A DNA stretch of 50,888 bases from a virus: positions 1-50,888 of IMG/VR virus record IMGVR_UViG_3300007504_000017. One strand, 5' to 3'. Made by a program: the position numbers and the translations under genes. Within the stretch, counting starts at the first letter, position 1. Every line of letters begins with the position of its first letter. Of the stretch, positions 25,073-32,801 are shown one piece after another. Below the pieces are notes generated by a model. The model was given only the letters and a program-made list of their open reading frames with translations. It was not told the origin of the DNA and ran no database searches.

Positions 25073-28000
25073 CCTCTTCTCCAGTCGTCTCTTCTGGTAA
25101 CGCTATCGTTACTCGAAAAGTTGCCAGTTCAACACCCTGTGATGTCTCTAAACCGATGCCCACCTCTTCTTGAGCTATTGTCAATTGGCCGTTAATCATA
25201 TTTTCAATCGCAGCATCATCACCAGAAGTTTCTTCTTCTATTTCGAAATCATAGGGATCAAATGGAATCAGCACAATATTCTCAAATTTGCTTCCCAGAG
25301 TTAAGCGATCTGATATTGTCTCAGTATTAGCAACCGCTCCAATCGCACTTAAATATTCCCAGACAGAGAATGCAATAACATCTCCATTAAAATCAATCTC
25401 TAAATCAAGCGTTGCATTCGAACTATCATACCAACTAAACGAAGCGAGCGTCCGTTCAGAAGGATCAAATGCCAAATTGCTGCCAGACAAAAAATTTAAT
25501 GATTCTGTGTCAAGACCCTCTGCGAAGGGTAAGCGTACTGTCTTCTCCATCAGCTTAGAAGTTCCAGCATCATCAGGGGGATAATTCGCAGGCGAGAAGT
25601 CAACGTCATACAGAAGCGACGAGTATATTTTCAATACTTCACTTATTTTTAAATTTTCAATGTGCGACGATGTAACATTTCCACTGTCTATTTCCAAAAG
25701 ATCACATTCAGTCATTGTATTTTCTACCATCGAATTATCAAAGACCGAATAATTTGCTTCCACCACACCATCGCTCACGGACGAAACGGAAGTAAAGCGA
25801 AGATTTCTAGGAAACGAAAAAACTTTTTCTTTAAATTTCAGCATCGGTCTTGTCAAGTCAATCTTCTCAATTTGGACTTCAAATATGTCAGTTAACAGAG
25901 CGGAAGACTCCCTAGACGTATCCTCTAGTGAAACCGGTATGTTATACAACGCGTCACACATACCAGAAGTTAATGCAATAGCCATAAACTTCTTGGGCTC
26001 AGAAAATATTTCATCTTTCATCATGCTAGAAAAGAATGTTAGCGCATCATTGCTCAGGGCTGGATCTCTAGTCCTTATTCCGGAAAATGTTGAAAAATCA
26101 GAATTATAGCTAGAAACAAACCCACTTAAGGTCATAGCTAGATCGCTTGCTACCGGGAGACCCTCTTGGATCCGATTTCGTAATGTCAAAACTTCCGAAG
26201 ATGCATCAGTGTCGGTAGAGAGGGCAGTTTGTAAGCCCTCAAAGGCTATCGCGGTATTATCTAAAAATTCAGAAAACGTAGCAGGCACCGTTGCGACAAG
26301 CGCTTCCTCCTGTACTAAGCTATCTGCCACGCGACCTAAAGTATCCGACACTGCGGCGAGTTCGTCCAAGTCAACTTCCTCTTGAAAAGCGTCGATGAGC
26401 CCTTCACTAAGGTCTGTTAATTTCTCAGAATCCAGCGTGATATCCATACCGGGTACTGCCATTGTATCGTTTACAGCTGGCGAATAGCAGCCCTGCGCAG
26501 CGAACATCTGCATTTTTGTTATGCACATGAAAAAAGCTATTTCGATATTTCCCCGAGGAATACCAGAATATGTAGAAGCTTCACCGGTGAAACATGAACC
26601 ATCGGCCGACGAAAACATTTCAATAAAATCGTCAAATATTGTTAATAGCGCTATAAAAATATCATCATCAGACGCAGAAGTAACGAGCGATTGCAGCGTT
26701 AAGTACACGTTTGATTCAGTTAAAGTCGTTGATGAACCCAACACGCTGGTCGTAGTACCGGCGGATCCCAAACTGTCCAGAAGGAGGGCAGCTGTAGCTG
26801 CACAAATTTCAATATATCCACTTGAGAGAGCTGGGGTCGTAGTCTCAGTAGTCGTTGTAATCGGAGCCAACGTCATCGACGTTACCAATTTTGAGGATGC
26901 TGCAGAAGTTTCAGCGATTACAGTACTATTTGTTACAGCAGTAACGAGAGTGGCGCCTACATTCGATGAGGTAGAGGTCGCTGGTACTCTTCGCGTCTTC
27001 GTTGATGCGACGGGCATGCTCAGCGTAACTGCGCCAATTGATCTGGTTGGAGAAAAAGAAGAGACTTTTTTCGTTGAAGATGTTGCGAGTGGCGCTACGG
27101 TTACGCTTGTATCAACACTCGCCTTGCTAGACGTACTAGTCGATCTAGTAGGCGTTGACGCAAGTGATCCAACAACTTTTGCACGCTGGGCTGTCTTCAG
27201 ACTACTCTCGGTCGATGGTCTAGAAAGCTCTTCTTTTAATGCAGCCAAAAACAACATCAATTGAGCTAACATTTTTTGGTCTGAACCAGATATAGCCAAC
27301 AAGAGAAACTCAATCACGTCTTTTCGCGCGGGAGATTTTTTTGCAACCAAATCCAACAGCGGCACAATAACATCTTGGATTACTAAAATAAATGCGCCGA
27401 CAGAAGGAGCATAATCAGAAGAAAAATCAGCAGTATCTAAAAATGCCGCTGTAATGGAAAGCGCAGTTTTTCCGTGAGAAGCTATTTCGGCATAGGTGTT
27501 TGAAGAAGAATTTAAAATCTTGTTCCTGATTATATCTGGAGCAGAATCAAAGAATATACCGGAATCGTCTGGAAGAATGTCACGGGGCTCAAAGGGAAAC
27601 GAAAAAGTATATCTCCCATCATCGCCATGAGCGAACATCCGTAAACCAAGATAATTAAAACTAGCGTTCTTGCCGGGCATAATTGAATTATTGTTCAATC
27701 TAACTTCTAGAGTCGATGCGGCAGATTGATTTGTTCCTAATTTTGAGGCATTATAAGAAAGCTTGAGCTCAGAGCTTATTTGATATATTAAAACCTTAAG
27801 GGCGATTTCATGATCTTCGCCCAAAACCGCATCTAAAAAATCAAACGCAGATGCGTTCTTTAGCACATCTTTAAGGGAAGTTATTGCAGGGGGCTTGTCA
27901 GGTAAACTAGATCCGTCTGACGGGATTTCTCGCTCTTCTGATTCGAGGAGTCGAGGAGAACAATTGTCAACAGAAAGCGCGTAGTCACGTAAAATAGTAA

Positions 28001-28748
28001 GCAATAATTGAGTATTCGAAACCTCACCAATAGACTCATTAGCTAAAGAAAGAAAACTAACTACGTCATCTAAAATACTAAAATTTGAAGCATCCAAACT
28101 TTTTAAGAAAGCTGCACGCTGGCTGATGTATTGGGAATATGTCTCTAAATACTCTAGATTCAGGGCTTCTTGCAAAGATATGTCAATGCCTTCCGGGAGA
28201 TTTTCGATATTTAATACCTTGATTGCTCTATTAATTTTTAGAATATTTCCCACTGACGTTGCTTTTGTCCCTGTTGGATCAAGCGTCGGCAAAAAATCCA
28301 TCATTCCCAGCACGACAGGGCGAAGCGTAGTATTGATTACAAGCGAATTATCTCTAGTCTCTGTCAATAATGCAGTAGAGCTTTTCTTAGACCCAATAGT
28401 TCTGGGGGCGGAGGGCGTACCACTTTTCTTCTTTCCTTGCTGTAATTGATACGCTTCTAGCCTCTGACGTTCGGCTTGCTGGTTTTTTTTCTCTATTCTA
28501 TGTTGTTCAGCACTTTGGATAGGAGCCGCTGTTTTCCCCCTGGTACTTGTCGATGAACTTTTTGTCTTAGATAGCCTTGCAGCACGGCCTGATTTTGTCT
28601 TTTTTGTAGGCTCAACAGATGCAGCTCTTTTTATTATCGTAGTCTCTATTTTTTCTTCGCCCAATAATAACTCTGATAAGCTGATTATATCATCTTGGTC
28701 AACGCTCGTTAGCGGCGACAGATTAGCGTTGTCTAGTAGGCTTCCCAT
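25065..28748 (-). CDS. Very large structural protein of unknown role
   Basis: The product is 1227 residues and overlaps both neighbours (TAATG at its start, 8 bases at its end). The first 130 residues have an acidic helix, then a basic Ser/Thr/Lys-rich linker and a Gln-rich helix (HRIEKKNQQAERQRLEAYQL). About 130-510 is mostly helical. About 516-670 is a Ser/Thr/Val-rich low-complexity stretch. The remainder mixes helix and strand and ends in an acidic tail. It lacks the long regular coiled coil and membrane segments of a typical tape measure protein, though a tape-measure or hub role cannot be excluded. No named domain was recognised. Confidence 0.8.
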   Translation of the reverse strand: MGSLLDNANLSPLTSVDQDDIISLSELLLGEEKIETTIIKRAASVEPTKKTKSGRAARLSKTKSSSTSTRGKTAAPIQSAEQHRIEKKNQQAERQRLEAYQLQQGKKKSGTPSAPRTIGSKKSSTALLTETRDNSLVINTTLRPVVLGMMDFLPTLDPTGTKATSVGNILKINRAIKVLNIENLPEGIDISLQEALNLEYLETYSQYISQRAAFLKSLDASNFSILDDVVSFLSLANESIGEVSNTQLLLTILRDYALSVDNCSPRLLESEEREIPSDGSSLPDKPPAITSLKDVLKNASAFDFLDAVLGEDHEIALKVLIYQISSELKLSYNASKLGTNQSAASTLEVRLNNNSIMPGKNASFNYLGLRMFAHGDDGRYTFSFPFEPRDILPDDSGIFFDSAPDIIRNKILNSSSNTYAEIASHGKTALSITAAFLDTADFSSDYAPSVGAFILVIQDVIVPLLDLVAKKSPARKDVIEFLLLAISGSDQKMLAQLMLFLAALKEELSRPSTESSLKTAQRAKVVGSLASTPTRSTSTSSKASVDTSVTVAPLATSSTKKVSSFSPTRSIGAVTLSMPVASTKTRRVPATSTSSNVGATLVTAVTNSTVIAETSAASSKLVTSMTLAPITTTTETTTPALSSGYIEICAATAALLLDSLGSAGTTTSVLGSSTTLTESNVYLTLQSLVTSASDDDIFIALLTIFDDFIEMFSSADGSCFTGEASTYSGIPRGNIEIAFFMCITKMQMFAAQGCYSPAVNDTMAVPGMDITLDSEKLTDLSEGLIDAFQEEVDLDELAAVSDTLGRVADSLVQEEALVATVPATFSEFLDNTAIAFEGLQTALSTDTDASSEVLTLRNRIQEGLPVASDLAMTLSGFVSSYNSDFSTFSGIRTRDPALSNDALTFFSSMMKDEIFSEPKKFMAIALTSGMCDALYNIPVSLEDTSRESSALLTDIFEVQIEKIDLTRPMLKFKEKVFSFPRNLRFTSVSSVSDGVVEANYSVFDNSMVENTMTECDLLEIDSGNVTSSHIENLKISEVLKIYSSLLYDVDFSPANYPPDDAGTSKLMEKTVRLPFAEGLDTESLNFLSGSNLAFDPSERTLASFSWYDSSNATLDLEIDFNGDVIAFSVWEYLSAIGAVANTETISDRLTLGSKFENIVLIPFDPYDFEIEEETSGDDAAIENMINGQLTIAQEEVGIGLETSQGVELATFRVTIALPEETTGEEDE

Positions 28749-31204
28749 TATCTTTGTATAATCCTAACATTACGAAGTTCTTTAGTCGTTAAACCCGCCA
28801 TAGGATTCGCTGGTATGAGTGTAGTTCTCAAAGATGATAATTCCTTGAAAGAAATATTAATTGGTCTAATCTCGTAAGCATAGCTGGAATTATATGGTAT
28901 TTCCCGGTTTATGAAGTGACGATATGAAAAATTCATTGAAGAAGAATCGGCATGGACCGTTCCTAGCAATTCAAAACCGCCGGCCGATGTAAGGAATACC
29001 TGGAAGTGATCTAATCTTGCCATATCGCCAATATATGACCACTTTATAAGATTATTGTCCATCCGCTTCTCGACAGTGGCGGAAGAGCCCTTCGTTATTG
29101 AGTTTGGAACTGCTATTTCAGTTGTTACTTGAACGGCGGTTTTGCCCGCAAGAAAAGGATCAATCGGTTCTAACGCAGACGGCGCGTTGGCATCAAGCTG
29201 GCGAGCTGTTGATGCCAGTGTACTCTTTCGTAATTGCATTGGCCCCCTAAATTTTTGAACGGATCTGGAAAAAGAGAGCAGCGTTGTCTGGTCTATTTCT
29301 GTTGTTACCAAATCAGGAAACAAAGTATCGGCTGGTCGAATGCACGCTGTTACTTTATAGGCGTATCTAGTTCCAGCAGCAAGAGGTTTGACATTCTTTT
29401 CTTGCTGGAGTGCTTGTGAATCTGTAAATGTTCCAGCCTCTTGGGACCCAAATGACTCAACCTCCCCAGTTTTAAAATTTTCTCTTTCTACAAGAAATAC
29501 AATTAAAGAAGAGAATTTATCACGGTTCGAAGAAACATCACCGCCAAACAGGCCTGCTTGATTTGCATCAGATAATGTTGCCTCAATTTCCTCAAATCCA
29601 AATTCAGTAAAGCTTCCAGCAATAGAAAAACTCACTGATTTACTATTTTGAGTCGACGTCAGCGTTGCTGAACCAACTTTCATATCAACTTTCTTGTTAT
29701 CTTCTTGCGATTCAATAAAATCTATAATGGCGGCTTTTCCAAGCACTTCTTTCCCATAAAGTGTATAGGTCAGTGGAACGTACTTGTACATTGATCCTGG
29801 AAGAGGCTTATCACGGAAACTCACTACATCATCCTCAGACGTCACGGATTGAATCTGGTCATCTACTGAACCTGATCCCACAAGCGTGAATCCGCTCCCT
29901 GTCTGTGCTTGCTTTTTAGAATATGAATTATTCGTAAGATTATATCTTCTTAATGCCACTGAGATTGCATTCTTGGGGAAATCTGTCACTGTAGTTGTTA
30001 TTACGTTCGATTCGAGCTTTGCTGTCGCTGTCCCTTTCCCAGAATAGTCCAGCTTGACCTCCTGACGAGGTGTTATCACTGTAGACGAAAACTCTTCAGT
30101 GGGACGAGAATTAGCGCCAACAGCCGTTGCTCTATACATGACAGGACTTGCAGTTGCAACCTTGTCACGAAAACGAATTTCTCCATCGCCAACATCAAGG
30201 TCTGTGTCTAATATTGATACCCAACCTGTTCCAGCAGAATTATCTGTTGGAGCCAATCGACGAAATAATTTGACTCTTGACGCCTTAGAGTCTAACTGCG
30301 TCACCCCCACCGATAATTCACCAATGCCCAATTGAGAAACAGATAGTGCTGGAGGCTTTGTTGGCGTCAAAAAATCATTTAAGATTTTCGCGTGGGAGAC
30401 CACAACACCTGCTTCGCCGACAACAACACCCTTGCTTGATCGTAATGTTGCATGAAGATAAAATGTTGACCTGCTCTTTAAGCGCTTTTCAGAAAGCCTT
30501 ACCATACGCTTTAATTTCGCATTTCTTAAAAACACAGTAAATATTTTTGGAACAACCTCTTTCTTTGTTTCACGAAACATAACTTTCTGAGCTAGCATCG
30601 CGTCAGATGGTCCTAAAAATGAAAGCGCATCTGGCCTTGATTTTTTAAAGCGACTTTTTCTTCTAGAGCTGACAATTTGTGCGGGGTCACGTCTCGTAGA
30701 AACAAAAGCATTTGACACTTTCTGTAAGCTCACCCGCTTTCGACGAGGCAAACTACCTGATAAAGGTAGAGTATATAATTCTGAATTTAAAATTGGAACA
30801 GTCTTTCTCTTAACAGGCCGACGGTAAGCTAGCCTTCCTGATGCAATCCACCTTGCATTTTCGTTTGGTATAGCGTCTGTTATTTCTGTCTTTAGATAGG
30901 CAAACTGCTGAGCCTTTCTTGTCTTTACCTTTTTCTGAGCAGCTTTTTCTAGCCTCTTTGTAGATTTTTTAAAAGACTTTGTAGAAACAGCAGCTGGTTT
31001 TACCTTCGATTTTTCTGGTTTTTTCGCGAGGAGTCGTACTTCTAAAAATAACGCATCAGACCTCACGGCTTGGGTAATATCGATAGAAAAAGTAAATCGA
31101 TATATGAACGATCTAGAACCAGGTTCTCCATACACACGAAGCAACTTTGCGTACTGGCTAGGTATCGTCACTACGTCGGGTGAAATTTGCGGTTTAAATA
31201 GCAT
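28748..31204 (-). CDS. Structural protein with basic N-terminal half and FN3-like domains
   Basis: The product is 818 residues. The first 100 residues contain strand-like sequence (SFIYRFTFSIDITQAVR), then come several Lys/Arg-rich runs up to about residue 250 (for example SFKKSTKRLEKAAQKKVKTR). From about 285 onwards there are probable FN3-like domains: SKASRVKLFRRLAP with YRATAVGANSRPTEEF at about 305-380, and a last one near 710-805 with LIKWSYIGDMARLDHFQVFL and YAYEIRPINIS. The stop overlaps the next start (TAATG). Multiple FN3 domains plus location indicate a tail or fibre-attachment protein. The basic part may bind an acidic partner. Confidence 0.8.
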   Translation of the reverse strand: MLFKPQISPDVVTIPSQYAKLLRVYGEPGSRSFIYRFTFSIDITQAVRSDALFLEVRLLAKKPEKSKVKPAAVSTKSFKKSTKRLEKAAQKKVKTRKAQQFAYLKTEITDAIPNENARWIASGRLAYRRPVKRKTVPILNSELYTLPLSGSLPRRKRVSLQKVSNAFVSTRRDPAQIVSSRRKSRFKKSRPDALSFLGPSDAMLAQKVMFRETKKEVVPKIFTVFLRNAKLKRMVRLSEKRLKSRSTFYLHATLRSSKGVVVGEAGVVVSHAKILNDFLTPTKPPALSVSQLGIGELSVGVTQLDSKASRVKLFRRLAPTDNSAGTGWVSILDTDLDVGDGEIRFRDKVATASPVMYRATAVGANSRPTEEFSSTVITPRQEVKLDYSGKGTATAKLESNVITTTVTDFPKNAISVALRRYNLTNNSYSKKQAQTGSGFTLVGSGSVDDQIQSVTSEDDVVSFRDKPLPGSMYKYVPLTYTLYGKEVLGKAAIIDFIESQEDNKKVDMKVGSATLTSTQNSKSVSFSIAGSFTEFGFEEIEATLSDANQAGLFGGDVSSNRDKFSSLIVFLVERENFKTGEVESFGSQEAGTFTDSQALQQEKNVKPLAAGTRYAYKVTACIRPADTLFPDLVTTEIDQTTLLSFSRSVQKFRGPMQLRKSTLASTARQLDANAPSALEPIDPFLAGKTAVQVTTEIAVPNSITKGSSATVEKRMDNNLIKWSYIGDMARLDHFQVFLTSAGGFELLGTVHADSSSMNFSYRHFINREIPYNSSYAYEIRPINISFKELSSLRTTLIPANPMAGLTTKELRNVRIIQR

Positions 31205-31212
31205 CTATCAAC

Positions 31213-32160
31213 TCAATCAAATACAACGGTAAACAGATTTATAAAAGTATCTTCGCCCGCGTCATCATTAAATAGCTTGCCGACAAAAAATACATGCTTT
31301 CCTGGGCTGAATGGGTCTTCATCTTCGAACTCACCGAAATCTATAACCCTAAGCTTATTTACGCTGCCGCTACAAACTTCAAAGACCTGGCACACTAAAT
31401 TATTGTCTTTTGAAGTCTCCGGAAATGTAACGCTCAAAGGGGCGCCTACACCGGTTTCACCGCTGGGATCGTTTGCCCCAAGTGAAACCATAAGATCTTG
31501 GTAATTTAATGGAGCGGGTTGTTGAAGTTTTGGATAGTCTCTTAATACAGCACCCGATGTCTTGTTTACTGGTGACATAAATTGGAAATTCGGTATGTGG
31601 GTTAATTTCTTGTCTTGCCATAAGCTTTCGGCATTTTGTAGAGATATTCTACGAGGTTTTGTAGATGGAATAGGTAGATTACAAGTTACAAAAAATGTGT
31701 GAGAATATGTGCTAACTTTAAAATCATCATTTTCGTCGAGGGGATCACTCGATCGAAGGGGCTGCATATCCTTCAGCGAATCAACACAGTCTGTAAACGC
31801 GGTACTAGCACTAGAGACTAACGTGTCGCCAGCCAAAAATGCTGTTCCTCCAGAAGCCCCGGAAAGTACAAGCATCGAACCGTTTGTTAGCTCAAAATCT
31901 CCAGCGGGAAATGATATTTGACCATCATCATCGAATTCTGGAATTACTTGGTCTTGTGGCCTATTGTGAGCTTCAAAGAATATACGGTTTGTAGTGTCGG
32001 TGGCACGTTTTGGGTCGGTACCATCAGCCTCGTAAAAGGTTGCGTAATCAGAAAAAGTTGCGAAGGAAAAACGTAATTCCCAATGCGCTGACTGACTCCG
32101 TCCGACCTGCGTCAGGAACGTATCCATAAATCTTGTTTTGGGATTTAAAATTCCAGCCAT
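31213..32160 (-). CDS. Tail structural protein with LTxxGR-type N-terminus
   Basis: The product is 315 residues. The N-terminus GILNPKTRFMDTFLTQVGRS followed by FSFATFSDYATFYE aligns with the start of the 235-residue protein at 22517-23224: a G-I/F-L-D/N start, Thr, Asp, LT-x2-GR, then an aromatic strand. The rest is strand-rich with acidic loops and ends INLFTVVFD. The start ATG at 32160 is 11 bases past the preceding stop. A baseplate or tail-tip adapter role is inferred from the shared module and context. No enzyme motif is visible. Confidence 0.8.
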   Translation of the reverse strand: MAGILNPKTRFMDTFLTQVGRSQSAHWELRFSFATFSDYATFYEADGTDPKRATDTTNRIFFEAHNRPQDQVIPEFDDDGQISFPAGDFELTNGSMLVLSGASGGTAFLAGDTLVSSASTAFTDCVDSLKDMQPLRSSDPLDENDDFKVSTYSHTFFVTCNLPIPSTKPRRISLQNAESLWQDKKLTHIPNFQFMSPVNKTSGAVLRDYPKLQQPAPLNYQDLMVSLGANDPSGETGVGAPLSVTFPETSKDNNLVCQVFEVCSGSVNKLRVIDFGEFEDEDPFSPGKHVFFVGKLFNDDAGEDTFINLFTVVFD

Positions 32161-32171
32161 GCATCTAAGTA

Positions 32172-32693
32172 TTAGCTACCAGATTCCTCAAGCTCAGCTT
32201 TTCGCTCTGCCTCCTCAAGCTCAGCTTTTATCTCAGCTTTCGCTTCTCGAATCACGGCTGTAGTCGGACCTGGGTGTGCACCGACTTCTCGCTTAGTGCT
32301 GCTACTTCGTTCTTCAATCGCACCAGAAGCAATTGCTGCTTTCAATTCTTCTTTTCTATTCTTGTCTTCCAGAATACGAGATTCAAAATTTTGCCACTCT
32401 GTATTAACGGAAACCCACACACCTAATTCTTGCTTTAAATAAGCTACTTGCTGTAACGCGTCTGTGAACCCACCTGCAACATACCCGGGAGCTCTGTTCA
32501 GAATTGCTACAAGCTGCTCAACAACCTTCTGCTCTCCATCATTAACGTCAATATTTTCTACTGCCTCCTGTAGCACCTCTGTTAGCCTTCGAGAGTGATA
32601 CTGTGGATTCAGTACTTTAGTATTTTGATTTTTTATTCTTTCTTGAACATCAACCAATTTTCCCTTGATCACGGCGGCGAAATCATCTTCCAT
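32172..32693 (-). CDS. Helical coiled-coil protein
   Basis: The product is 173 residues, mostly helical, with a strong GGGAGG ribosome site before the ATG at 32693. The N-terminal half holds KGKLVDVQERIKNQN and LTEVLQEAVENIDV. The C-terminal 30 residues are a charged Ala/Glu/Lys helix (REAKAEIKAELEEAERKAEL) likely to form a coiled coil. It is the first gene after the fibre-gene terminator, with a candidate promoter upstream. It could be an assembly chaperone or a minor tail component; neither is shown by sequence. Confidence 0.75.
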   Translation of the reverse strand: MEDDFAAVIKGKLVDVQERIKNQNTKVLNPQYHSRRLTEVLQEAVENIDVNDGEQKVVEQLVAILNRAPGYVAGGFTDALQQVAYLKQELGVWVSVNTEWQNFESRILEDKNRKEELKAAIASGAIEERSSSTKREVGAHPGPTTAVIREAKAEIKAELEEAERKAELEESGS

Positions 32694-32713
32694 AAATTAC
32701 CTCCCAGTGGAAT

Positions 32714-32719
32714 ATTATA
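32714..32719 (-). promoter_or_regulatory. Candidate promoter (-10 box TATAAT)
   Basis: The minus strand carries a perfect TATAAT about 20 bases ahead of the 173-residue gene, directly after the terminator of the 918-residue fibre gene. The matching -35 position falls in the terminator's T-run and is poor. Location supports a restart of transcription after the terminator; sequence support is moderate. Confidence 0.4.
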
Positions 32720-32737
32720 ACTTAATGTTCGAAGGGT

Positions 32738-32772
32738 AAAAATAAAAAGGGGGGACCTCGAAAGGTCCCCCC
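32738..32772 (-). terminator. Strong intrinsic terminator after the 918-residue fibre gene
   Basis: A perfect 10-bp stem (GGGGGGACCT at 32749-32758 with AGGTCCCCCC at 32763-32772) closes a 4-base loop. It is followed on the minus strand by TTTTTATTTTTA. It lies 29 bases after the fibre stop. A second small hairpin (AAGCTG/CAGCTT, 32781-32796) sits between stop and terminator and may protect the transcript's 3' end. Confidence 0.92.
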
Positions 32773-32801
32773 AGACATAAAAGCTGATTTCAGCTTGTTT
32801 C

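Noticed and set aside
26521-27264. 247-residue plus-strand open frame
   Set aside because: It lies wholly opposite the Ser/Thr/Val-rich part of the 1227-residue minus-strand gene; its composition is the complement of that bias and it has no ribosome site or neighbour on the plus strand.
25065-28748. Calling the 1227-residue protein a tape measure
   Set aside because: It lacks the long regular coiled coil and hydrophobic segments usual for tape measure proteins, so the name is not supported.
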